A DNA stretch of 64,000 bases, taken from positions 1 through 64,000 of the forward strand of contig CAYHEC010000021.1 of NCBI GenBank assembly GCA_964355675.1, given 5' to 3'. The DNA is from CAMBDS01 sp964355675 (GTDB lineage: Bacteria > Electryoneota > AABM5-125-24 > Hatepunaeales > Hatepunaeaceae). Within the stretch, counting starts at the first letter, position 1; each line of letters begins with the position of its first letter. Positions 16,671 to 25,173 of the stretch are shown here, piece after piece. The notes beneath the pieces were generated by a model. The model saw only the letters and a program-made list of their open reading frames with translations, was not told the DNA's origin and did no database searches. The translations under genes and the position numbers were made by a program.

Positions 16671-17576
16671 ATGCAATTATTCGCTCCACTAATGTTAGTC
16701 TTGTTGACGCTGATCTGGGGATTGACGTTTCCGGCAACAAAGGCGGCGTTGGAAACAATTACCCCTTGGCAATTCCTCGCCTTCAGGTTTATGATCGGCT
16801 CAATCTTGTTTGTACCGATACTGGTTTACAAGTCGATCAAGCGGGGGAACAGGTTATTAGATTCATTGAAAAATTTCGGTTTGGCAGGAGCTGGAGTCGG
16901 AGTGCTGTTGTTGACGGGTTTTGCGCTTCAGACTTCCGGGATGAAATACACATCTGCTTCAAGAAGTGGTTTCTTTACTGGTTTATTGACGTTGATGGTT
17001 CCGATTTTTGCCCTCACATTCAAGACAAGCAAAACTTCCTATATGGTGTGGTTAGCTCTGCCCATAGCTTTAATTGGCATTTATATGCTCTCGGATCCAA
17101 ATCTCGGGGGTCTTAACAGAGGTGATTTGCTCACTATCGGTTGCGCGGTTGTTTTTGCGCTTCAAATGGTTTCCTTAGAAGCTGTCAATAACCGGCTAAA
17201 AAAAGAGAGTGACGAATCTAATTCCGATAACGCCACAGATGTTCTCGTTTTTGTCCAAATGCTGATAATTGGCGTCGGGTGTACTCTGCTTGCAGTGGTC
17301 GAAGGTAAACCAGTCATCTTGACTTCAGTCGGATGGTGGGCTATTGCATATACGGCTATTTTCGGGAGTGTAATCGCGGTCTGGTTGCAAACGAGGTATC
17401 AACCAAAAGTGCCGGTAGGCTACGCGGGAATGGTATTCACTCTCGAACCTCTTTGGGCGGCGTTTTTTGCCTGGGTTTTACTGGGTGATAGCTGGACAAC
17501 TCGCGGGCTGATTGGAGCCGGGTGCGTTATCGTGGCTATGGCTATATCGAGTTTGGGGATACGGAATGGGCAGTAA
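16671..17576 (+). CDS. DMT family transporter (EamA domain)
   Basis: 301 residues, about ten membrane segments in two EamA-like halves. The N-terminal MLVLLTLIWGLTFPATKAAL and the mid-protein GLLTLMVPIFALTF are typical of the drug/metabolite transporter superfamily, as is the LEPLWAAFFAWVLLGDSW stretch near the end. It is expected to export a small metabolite through the inner membrane; the substrate cannot be predicted. It overlaps the next gene by 11 nt. Confidence 0.88.
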   Translation: MQLFAPLMLVLLTLIWGLTFPATKAALETITPWQFLAFRFMIGSILFVPILVYKSIKRGNRLLDSLKNFGLAGAGVGVLLLTGFALQTSGMKYTSASRSGFFTGLLTLMVPIFALTFKTSKTSYMVWLALPIALIGIYMLSDPNLGGLNRGDLLTIGCAVVFALQMVSLEAVNNRLKKESDESNSDNATDVLVFVQMLIIGVGCTLLAVVEGKPVILTSVGWWAIAYTAIFGSVIAVWLQTRYQPKVPVGYAGMVFTLEPLWAAFFAWVLLGDSWTTRGLIGAGCVIVAMAISSLGIRNGQ

Positions 17577-18399
17577 AAAGAGCCACAACAGCGATGGACA
17601 AAGAGATTTATTCGGCGAACAACCTCAAGTTGAAAGCGAGCAACCTCCTTCGGTTCCGAGCAGGAAAAAGCCTGCCGCGCCCATTGAAACAAAAATTGAA
17701 ATAAAATCTTCGCTTCAGACTCGAGCGGAACAATTTCACGAGCGCCTGAATAACCTGATCGGAGAACCAACCTCACTACGGATCACTGGAAATAGAACGA
17801 GCTTGATTTCGTTCAAACGGCAGTTGGGAACATTAAACATTCGATTGCATCTGGCGTTTCTTGAGGCTCCAGACAATGTCATTTCGGATTTGGTGAAATG
17901 GATTAAAACTCCGCGCAATGGGAGCCCCAATTCCGTCCGGCTGTTTGCCAAGAACATTCCCCATCCTCCGGTATCCGAATCAAATCGCCCGCATTATACT
18001 CGCACCGAAGCAAATGTTCATGACTTAAGAATTCTCTATGATAAAGTAAATGAGGCATTCTTTGGTGGAAAAATCGATGTGAAAATAACCTACGGCAGGG
18101 ACAGTTCGCGGCAAAGAGTCAGGTCGCGCCGTTTGGGGTCGTATTCACACCGACGGAAACTGATCACCATTCATCCGCTTCTCGATGATCCGCAAGTCCC
18201 AGAGTTTATCATCACATTCACTATTTACCATGAAATGTTGCATGCGCTTCAAGGGGAAGGGCATAAACGACCGCACGACTCGGCGTTCCGAAAAACCGAA
18301 AAAAGTCACCCGGATTATGAAAAAGCCATGATTTGGAGACAAAAACACGATGAATTCCTTCGGGGCGGAGTCAAACGAATAGCCACCAAGGCAAAATAA
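17566..18399 (+). CDS. SprT-like zinc metalloprotein
   Basis: From the ATG at 17566 the product has 277 residues; a longer frame from 17512 lies in the transporter gene and has no support. The first ~55 residues are polar and probably disordered. The SprT-like part begins near LRILYDKVNEAFFGG (155) and contains HEMLHALQG with the zinc motif HExxH at 222-226 and a nearby H-D-S-A-F third-ligand motif (about 237). Relatives in eukaryotes cleave DNA-protein crosslinks; bacterial members are poorly known. The gene overlaps the transporter gene and ends at a strong terminator. Confidence 0.82.
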   Translation: MGSKKSHNSDGQRDLFGEQPQVESEQPPSVPSRKKPAAPIETKIEIKSSLQTRAEQFHERLNNLIGEPTSLRITGNRTSLISFKRQLGTLNIRLHLAFLEAPDNVISDLVKWIKTPRNGSPNSVRLFAKNIPHPPVSESNRPHYTRTEANVHDLRILYDKVNEAFFGGKIDVKITYGRDSSRQRVRSRRLGSYSHRRKLITIHPLLDDPQVPEFIITFTIYHEMLHALQGEGHKRPHDSAFRKTEKSHPDYEKAMIWRQKHDEFLRGGVKRIATKAK

Positions 18400-18400
18400 A

Positions 18401-18431
18401 AGAGCGGCTCAGCCTTCCGGTGAGCCGCTCT
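18401..18431. terminator. Terminator between convergent genes
   Basis: Perfect 11-bp stem AGAGCGGCTCA/TGAGCCGCTCT with a 9-nt loop, followed by TTCTTTC. It is placed to stop both the SprT-like gene and the leftward gene ending at 18460. Confidence 0.8.
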
Positions 18432-18459
18432 TTCTTTCAAACTTTCGGACTTTCAAACG

Positions 18460-21400
18460 CTATTTCACCAGCGTTACTTTCATTTGCGAAACACGTCCCA
18501 GGCTCTCAAGGCGAAGTACGTAAATCCCGCTCGAAAGGTGGTCGCCATTCAACGACAACTGGTGACGGCCTGCCGTAAACATTCCGTCGGTAAGGTTCAT
18601 CACTTCTCGACCTGATAAATCGAACAAACCAGCCTTAACTTTTCCCGCCTCAGACAGCGCAAAACTCGCCGTCAATGTTGAGTTGAAAGGATTCGGATAA
18701 GCCTCGGTTAACCCAAACTCAGTCGGCGTCGCAACAGCCTCGACTTCTATTACGGTCAATCCGTCCGTGGTGTAGGTCAACTCACCATCAATCAACCGTG
18801 CTGAAGTCTCGCGTTCTCCTTGGTCATCGCGAAGGCGGAGAGTCAATGCTTCACCCTCCTTCGCCCCGTCGATGGCAACAGTCGTCGGGTCGTCACCCCA
18901 CGCCGCCACGCCAGCCATGCCCGATTCGAGAATTCCACAGCCGATCAGCACATTGTTTGCGTAAACGCCGACGTCTGTCCCGTCGATATGATCAGATTTG
19001 ACAAGCAGGCTCATATTCCGACCTGTCACCGGATGTAGAGCGTAACGGCTCGGTTGGTCATATATAGAAGCAAATCTATGTCCACGCGATGCAACACCAT
19101 CAAGACGTGTTCGATAGACAAGCTCTGCCGCCTCAGAGGTTTTGAGCTGGTAGCCGCGTCCCTCACGAAGATCGCCAAGATTGCTGTAACCATAATCCGG
19201 CAGATAGAAGTTCCCCGCGCCGTCCTTGGCGATTCGCAGGACATTCTCAATTCCCGACAACGCGATCATCGCATCGACTGCTCGACGGGGGTAGTACGAT
19301 ACTGCCTGCCAGCCGTTGTGCAATGCAATCGGATCGTCTGACATTACCGTCACACCCGGAACCCGTAACTCTGCCGGTTGCCTTAATTTCAGCCAGTAAC
19401 CCTCGGCAACCTCCCAGCCGTTCAGGTTGCTGTATCCGTTCGATGGGGTGTAGAAATGTCCCTCATCGTCTTTTACCATAGTAAGTAGTCCGGCATCATC
19501 AAGCCCTTGCGTTAATACCGCAATATCATCTTCGTCGGGTTGAAGGTTTGTCGATACCAGATTCCAGCCCATTCCAAGCTGAAGGCGTCGCTCGCTGTGA
19601 ACAGGACCCTCTACAACATCAAGACGGATCGGGAGGATTGTTGTGCTTCCAACGCCATCGTGGCTGATGAACAGCTCGCCTTCAAAGACAACAGCTGGCA
19701 GACCAGCCGCGTCCAGATGAAGGTCGAAATCTTGCGTTTCTCCAGCCTGGACAACGCCTTCGGTCGGATCAATCTGGAACCACTCCTTACGAGCGTCAAG
19801 CTGGTAAATATAGGTTCGATCGGCACCGCCAGCGGCAGGGACGTTGCTCGTGAACATCATCACCCAACTGTAAACGTCAAATGTGTTGCATATGAACGCA
19901 CCGCCCGGAGAAGCTCCCTCACGCGGCACGATGTTGCGAACGCGCATTGTGTCGCCGTTGGCAGTGTTCATCTTGTGAACGACCATTTGGCCGGCGGCGG
20001 GGAAGTTTAGAATGTAAAGCGAGTAGCCATCAGGATCGTCGGGCCAGTAGGAGAGACCGTATATGCGTAAATTCTTTCTGTTTAGAGTCACCCCAATCGC
20101 CTCACCATCTCTGGTGTAACCGACGATGTTAGTGGTTGTGCCAGAGAGCCAGAGAACCTCCTGGTCTGAATCCCAGGCGATATTGCCCGTTGGATTGAAT
20201 GGACCTTGGAATTGACGCTGGACATTGCCTTCACCGTCGAAGCCGAAGACACGTTGTTCGCCTGACCCCCAGATGAGTTCACCGTCGAATTCGAGATCTT
20301 TCATGCCATAGCGTGATTCGCCCGGCTGGACGAACGAACCGACCGGTTCGCCTTCGCGGTCAGTGACGTAAATCATGTTAGGATCGTCGCCGTTGGCGCC
20401 GGAGAGGTAGAAATTGGTGCCGTCGAAGGTGACGCCTTCGATGCGGTCGTCTTCGAGAACTTGACCGACGTTGTAGTCACGGCGGAGTTCCCAAGGAGCG
20501 GCGTTAGCGTCACCGATCAGGCGGCGCTCAACGGTGTAACCAAGTGGTCCGTTTCCGCCGTTGCTGAGAGTGAATTCAATGTGAGTGTCAGTATCGGGAG
20601 CCAGCTCCATTTCGATGCGCTCTTCGGAAAGGGCGCACTCAGAGTGCAAGAGAGCGACATTGAGTTCGGCGTCATCCTCTTGCAGATTCACATCCTCGGA
20701 AGTAGGAAGGTAGTCCGGGGCGGTAAAGGTAACTTGGTAAGCCCGGGGAGGAAGATTGGCAAGGTCGTAAAAGCCTTCTTCGTTCGAGGGACGTTCGTAA
20801 GTATAATAATAGAGCGAGGCGATCGCGCCTTCGATTGGATTACCGGTCGCGGCGTCAGTTACGGTGCCTTGTATTGAGGCTGACTGATCCCCAACGGTAA
20901 GGACTGCCGACATCCGAATGTTGTATTCCTCGTCATCAGGAAATTCGAGATCGATCCAGAATTCATTTAGTCCGTCAGACATCTCATCACTGTTGAAAGT
21001 GAACTCAAGTTCGGTTTCGCTATTAGCTTGAAGGTTACCTTCTTTGGGAGCCACGTTAAGCCAATAGACTTCGGTAACGCCGTCATCGATAACGTACCAG
21101 ACCGCGACGTTCCACATTCCGTGCCACATATTTTCGCCGTCATGGGCGAGTTCGACATGTTGGAACTCGGATCTAACAGCGTAGTCCTGCACAGCCTCAC
21201 AGCGCCATTCTTCGTCAACAAAAACCTGCCAGTGATGGTTAGCGGAAACTCCCCAGAGTTGTCCTTCAGGGTGAGCGTCAACCCATTCGATTCCCCATAC
21301 ATCGGTGTTGCCCATCGCCGCTCTGTAGGTGAACGAAGTGACTTCCTGATGGTCTTCGATGTTGATGACATGGATTCTTTGATCGGTGTTGCAGTTTATC

Positions 21401-21963
21401 AGGATGTGGCCATCCGCATCGGTCGCCATGCCTGAATGTTGGCTAAACCGCAGGTCAAAAGCCTCAACTCGATTTCCCTCTCTGTCGAAAACAGTGATTG
21501 TCGAACTTGCCCAAGTTGTCGTCCAGAGATTTTCGCCATCGAAAGCCAATGAGAGCGGGTTCCCAGCCGCGTTGAAGCGAGCGACTACTTCATCGTTTTC
21601 AGGGTCAATACCCCATATAAGGTTGGCTTGTCCATAAGATGACCCCCACATAATCTCACCGTCGAATGCCATTCCTCCGACATTATTGGCGGGAACATCC
21701 AAATGCCTGACTTCATCGCCCGGGTCGTCGCGCGCCGGGCCGCCTTGTCTATCGCCTCGATCTACCTTGCGAAATTTCACTTCGAAAGGTATTGCGCGTT
21801 CGGTTGCGTTGGCAAGTGTCAAGACTTGGGTTGATTGTTGTCCTTCATCTAAGGCTTCAGCGAAGCCGATCGGATCAGCGGTCACCTGAGCGTAACCATC
21901 TGTTTGCAGACAAGGAAGAGTGAACGACAAGAAGATTAGAAGCGCTAAGAAAGTAAGTTTCAT
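18460..21963 (-). CDS. Large secreted protein: propeller-like repeats, carboxypeptidase-regulatory-like domain, T9SS sorting domain
   Basis: 1167 residues with a signal peptide (MKLTFLALLIFLSFTLPCLQ). The order is: an Ig-like start, a first propeller-like region (about 85-300, blades such as GMAFDGEIMWGSSYG and LAFDGENLWTTTWA), a carboxypeptidase-regulatory-like domain at about 365-445 (IQGTVTDAATGNPIEGAIAS), a second propeller-like region (about 480-760), a repeated WNLVSTNLQPD / WQAVSYYPRRA domain (about 800-980), and a sorting domain (AYPNPFNSTLTASFALSEAG). It is expected at the cell surface or in the medium, perhaps in binding or adhesion. No enzyme motif is visible. It stands alone, facing away from the CotH pair. 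Confidence 0.87.
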   Translation of the reverse strand: MKLTFLALLIFLSFTLPCLQTDGYAQVTADPIGFAEALDEGQQSTQVLTLANATERAIPFEVKFRKVDRGDRQGGPARDDPGDEVRHLDVPANNVGGMAFDGEIMWGSSYGQANLIWGIDPENDEVVARFNAAGNPLSLAFDGENLWTTTWASSTITVFDREGNRVEAFDLRFSQHSGMATDADGHILINCNTDQRIHVINIEDHQEVTSFTYRAAMGNTDVWGIEWVDAHPEGQLWGVSANHHWQVFVDEEWRCEAVQDYAVRSEFQHVELAHDGENMWHGMWNVAVWYVIDDGVTEVYWLNVAPKEGNLQANSETELEFTFNSDEMSDGLNEFWIDLEFPDDEEYNIRMSAVLTVGDQSASIQGTVTDAATGNPIEGAIASLYYYTYERPSNEEGFYDLANLPPRAYQVTFTAPDYLPTSEDVNLQEDDAELNVALLHSECALSEERIEMELAPDTDTHIEFTLSNGGNGPLGYTVERRLIGDANAAPWELRRDYNVGQVLEDDRIEGVTFDGTNFYLSGANGDDPNMIYVTDREGEPVGSFVQPGESRYGMKDLEFDGELIWGSGEQRVFGFDGEGNVQRQFQGPFNPTGNIAWDSDQEVLWLSGTTTNIVGYTRDGEAIGVTLNRKNLRIYGLSYWPDDPDGYSLYILNFPAAGQMVVHKMNTANGDTMRVRNIVPREGASPGGAFICNTFDVYSWVMMFTSNVPAAGGADRTYIYQLDARKEWFQIDPTEGVVQAGETQDFDLHLDAAGLPAVVFEGELFISHDGVGSTTILPIRLDVVEGPVHSERRLQLGMGWNLVSTNLQPDEDDIAVLTQGLDDAGLLTMVKDDEGHFYTPSNGYSNLNGWEVAEGYWLKLRQPAELRVPGVTVMSDDPIALHNGWQAVSYYPRRAVDAMIALSGIENVLRIAKDGAGNFYLPDYGYSNLGDLREGRGYQLKTSEAAELVYRTRLDGVASRGHRFASIYDQPSRYALHPVTGRNMSLLVKSDHIDGTDVGVYANNVLIGCGILESGMAGVAAWGDDPTTVAIDGAKEGEALTLRLRDDQGERETSARLIDGELTYTTDGLTVIEVEAVATPTEFGLTEAYPNPFNSTLTASFALSEAGKVKAGLFDLSGREVMNLTDGMFTAGRHQLSLNGDHLSSGIYVLRLESLGRVSQMKVTLVK

Positions 21964-22121
21964 GGGAACCTCAGTTGAGATGAATTCAAATTACTAATAT
22001 CTATTGCAATGGATGAGCATTGTCGCTCAAGCCTGATGACGGGATTTTTGGGTTCAGACTGCAGAAATTTAACCAAACCGAATGAACAAAATGGGGCGAA
22101 ATGAACATATATATACTAGTG

Positions 22122-22245
22122 TGTTGTCATGGGAATAATGATCGGTAGCGCAGCGATTTATCGCGCTCATATTGTGATTGGGACGATAGGCGCGATAAAT
22201 CGCTGCGCTACCAGCACCCATCATTATTGGCGTGCCACGACACTA
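22122..22245. repeat. Compound palindrome with 23-bp perfect inner arms
   Basis: The inner arms at 22144-22166 and 22190-22212 are perfect 23-bp complements (beginning GGTAGCGCAGCG). The outer arms, GTGTTGTCATGGGAATAATG and the region ending CGTGCCACGACAC, pair with gaps around ATAATGAT. The plan of outer arms plus inner stem is shared with 7615-7690, 30531-30675 and 34487-34572. Confidence 0.8.
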
Positions 22246-22267
22246 TACTTTATACCAAATAAATCGA

Positions 22268-22296
22268 TTGTTCAAATGGTGAATTCGGTCTAAAAA
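22268..22296 (+). promoter_or_regulatory. Possible promoter of the CotH pair
   Basis: TTGTTC, 17-nt spacer, TAAAAA. Only moderately close to consensus. Confidence 0.35.
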
Positions 22297-22455
22297 ATTT
22301 GCAGTCCCACCGACATTAATGCGAATAAGGAGGAGAGTATCCAGACGGTATAATAAAATACATAAAGAAATTCAGAGAGTCAAGAGAATCGAAGATAAGT
22401 ATTGGTACGTTAGGTTCGTCAGTGGCGATTTTTAGAGCCTTGTTTAGTTTGGCAG

Positions 22456-25173
22456 ATGAAGCAGTTGGTGTTATATTTTGGTATGACCACTAAGTCCAAA
22501 ATATTATCATATTTACTTTTTTCTGTCGGGTTGACACCTTCAAGTGTTACCGTCCGTTTATTAACGGCGGCAATAATCTGCGGGCTGACATCCTCAATCT
22601 CTTATAGCCAGAACCTTACACTACCTACCTACAGAGTTGAAATCGCTCCAGAGCATCTTCGACGACTGATTGCCGATCCCACACTTCCAGACTTTTTTCC
22701 GGCGGTAGTAACTTATCGCGATCGTGACTACAACGCCGAAGTCAAATTCCGGGGAGCTTCCGCGCTTCATTTGCCAAAGCACTCATGGCGGATTGAGTTT
22801 ACTGACCTACACCCCCGGAGTTTTTCCTCGATCAATCTTGACGCGGAGTACTATGACAGATCATTAATCCGCGATCATTTATCAATGGAGCTTGGAAAGC
22901 GGCTGGGACTGCCCGTTCCGGACGAGAGATTTGTTTCGTTGATTGTCAATGATGTTTATTATGGTGTATATCTCGAAGTAGAGCCCATAAACAACCAGTT
23001 TTTCGCACGGAGAAACTTTGGAGTGGGTGAGATTTTTGCCAGCATTAGTCACATGGGCAGAGGTGCGCCATTTATCAATGACGATCAGTTTATTGCGGCG
23101 TATGAATTGCAGGAAGGCACGCGAGACGCCTATGATCGGCTGGGCATGTTTCTGACATTCATCCATAACGCTTCCATGGAGGAGCTATCAACTGAGTTTG
23201 GTGATTGGCTCGATTCGGATAATGTTCTTGAGTATTTCGCCTTGCAATATATGATTGGGAACTGGGATGGTTTTGCAAAAAACTATCATCTATTCAAAGG
23301 ACAAGATGATCGTTATCTGTTTGTTCCATGGGATTGCGATGCATCTTTCGGTAATGACTGGGCTGGAAATTGGGCGAATGATTATACCCGTTTGTACTAT
23401 GATTTATTGGCAGAGCAAGCTATTTTCCGACGCGCTTTGGAAATTGAAGGAAACCGGGAGAGATTTATCTCCCTTGTCAGGGAGGGTCGCGAGACTTGGT
23501 TCCCACAATTAGACTCTCTGGTTCAAGCTTTGCATGACGACATGAGAAATGACGCCTATCAGGATACCTTGAAGCGAGCTCTCAATCGTGAATTCGATGC
23601 CGAATTCGATAGTTTGAGAGGATATATATCAAACCGGGCTGAAGCCCTACAAAATATCGATCATATTTACGAGATCCCTGCCGAGCCTCAAACAACCGTT
23701 TCAGAAAATTACCTGTCAGATGCCGATCAATCGATAACAATTTCGATAAAAACAACTGATTCGCCACGATACGCATTTTTTCAAGTTATTGATTCTGTTG
23801 GTCAAGAGCGAGACTTTCAAGCCAATGATAATGGTGATAACGGCGATTCGACAGCAAACGATGGTGTGTTTACCCGAATTTTCAATCCGGGTGGGTTAAC
23901 TTTTCCAGCGTATTATACGACGTGGTTATACTTCAATGAAACCGAAGCATACCCTTTCGATCGTTGCGGACTTTTTTTGCAACACCTCTTTCCACTCCAA
24001 GTACCAATGTTCCGGATTAACGCGGATCCTCCTGACAGAGGTGACGTCCTGATTGTCGGCGTCGATGAAGTGCTTGAATCGTCCAGTTTTCTAATTGGCT
24101 TATCAAACACTCGTGGGCGATCGGTTAATTTATCTGCTTGTTATTTGTCATTGAATAGTGGTTATCGTCGCACGATGCTCCCCATACTTCCGGACATTGC
24201 CGATGGCGATACCATTTGGATCACGAATCATCTTTCACTCATGCGAAGCGCGTTCCCGGAGCGAAAGATTGCCGGAGCAATGTATTGTCAGCCTTCCGTT
24301 GGTGATACAATCATCCTGAGCCGAACCGATTCTGGAATTATCTCAACTAATATTCTTCGTGAATTCAGACGGGTAGAGGATCCAGCCTCACGAGTTGTGA
24401 TCAATGAAGTTAATTACAACAGCAGTAACGATTTCAATACTGGTGATTGGATCGAGATTACCGCAATTAACGATGATCAGGACTTGAGCGGTTGGAGAGT
24501 ATCGGACGCTCGGTCCGATCATTTCTATATCATTCCACCGGGAACAAGGCTATCACCGGGTGAATATATTGTGATCGCTGAAGACCCTGAATTGTTTCGT
24601 TCGAACTTTGAAGGCGTGGATCGAGTTATAGGAGGCTTCAATTTCTCTTTTAGTAATAGTACCGACGACGTCAGGTTGCTGGATGCTACCCGAACACTGG
24701 TGGATTGGGTTCATTACGAACAAGGGAATTTATGGCCGGCTGAAGCTGATGGCAATGGTTCAACGCTTGAACTTATTAATCCCTCGCTCTCCAATTACGG
24801 CTGGCAGAATTGGGTGGCTTCGGAGGCTCCCAACGTTCACGGAACTCCAGGTCGTCAGAATCAAGCTTATGCAAACTATTCCAGTAACGATGAAGTTGGT
24901 CCGCCAATCCGTGTTGAGTTCGTAGGGGCTTTCCCTAATCCGTTTAACGGGAGTATTCGAATCGAAGTTCTTGCCGGAGGAAAATCACTTATATCGGTGA
25001 GTATATTTGATCTTTTAGGCAGGCAGATCACAAAATTGACAGGAAGGACGGACGAGCATGGTTCGCTCGCGCTCTTTTGGAAACCGTCGGTTAACATCCC
25101 GGCAGGTGTTTATTACGCTCGGTTCGATGGTAAAACGGAATCCGGCCCACTTACATTGCTTCATCTAAAATGA
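22456..25173 (+). CDS. Secreted CotH-family protein with lamin-tail domain and T9SS sorting domain
   Basis: 905 residues. A signal peptide ends near residue 50 (RLLTAAIICGLTSSISYS); the start may also be the ATG at 22483. The CotH domain covers about 55-410: YRVEIAPEHLRRLIADP at the front, VKFRGASALHLPKHSWRIEF, and the acidic metal or ATP motif FVPWDCDASFG near residue 295. A lamin-tail-like domain follows (about 645-760: VINEVNYNSSNDFNTGDWIE, WRVSDARSDHFY), then a sorting domain (FPNPFNGSIRIEV). CotH relatives are protein kinases of spore coats or calmodulin-like surface proteins; here it is an extracellular form. It overlaps the next CotH gene by four bases (ATGA). Confidence 0.87.
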   Translation: MKQLVLYFGMTTKSKILSYLLFSVGLTPSSVTVRLLTAAIICGLTSSISYSQNLTLPTYRVEIAPEHLRRLIADPTLPDFFPAVVTYRDRDYNAEVKFRGASALHLPKHSWRIEFTDLHPRSFSSINLDAEYYDRSLIRDHLSMELGKRLGLPVPDERFVSLIVNDVYYGVYLEVEPINNQFFARRNFGVGEIFASISHMGRGAPFINDDQFIAAYELQEGTRDAYDRLGMFLTFIHNASMEELSTEFGDWLDSDNVLEYFALQYMIGNWDGFAKNYHLFKGQDDRYLFVPWDCDASFGNDWAGNWANDYTRLYYDLLAEQAIFRRALEIEGNRERFISLVREGRETWFPQLDSLVQALHDDMRNDAYQDTLKRALNREFDAEFDSLRGYISNRAEALQNIDHIYEIPAEPQTTVSENYLSDADQSITISIKTTDSPRYAFFQVIDSVGQERDFQANDNGDNGDSTANDGVFTRIFNPGGLTFPAYYTTWLYFNETEAYPFDRCGLFLQHLFPLQVPMFRINADPPDRGDVLIVGVDEVLESSSFLIGLSNTRGRSVNLSACYLSLNSGYRRTMLPILPDIADGDTIWITNHLSLMRSAFPERKIAGAMYCQPSVGDTIILSRTDSGIISTNILREFRRVEDPASRVVINEVNYNSSNDFNTGDWIEITAINDDQDLSGWRVSDARSDHFYIIPPGTRLSPGEYIVIAEDPELFRSNFEGVDRVIGGFNFSFSNSTDDVRLLDATRTLVDWVHYEQGNLWPAEADGNGSTLELINPSLSNYGWQNWVASEAPNVHGTPGRQNQAYANYSSNDEVGPPIRVEFVGAFPNPFNGSIRIEVLAGGKSLISVSIFDLLGRQITKLTGRTDEHGSLALFWKPSVNIPAGVYYARFDGKTESGPLTLLHLK

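Larger units (their letters stand above)
21964..22455. other. Gene-free spacer with a large compound palindrome
   Basis: 492 nt between divergent genes. It holds the compound palindrome at 22122-22245 and a modest promoter-like sequence for the rightward CotH gene (TTGTTC at 22268-22273, 17 nt, TAAAAA at 22291-22296). I see no coding potential or RNA gene in the rest. Confidence 0.6.
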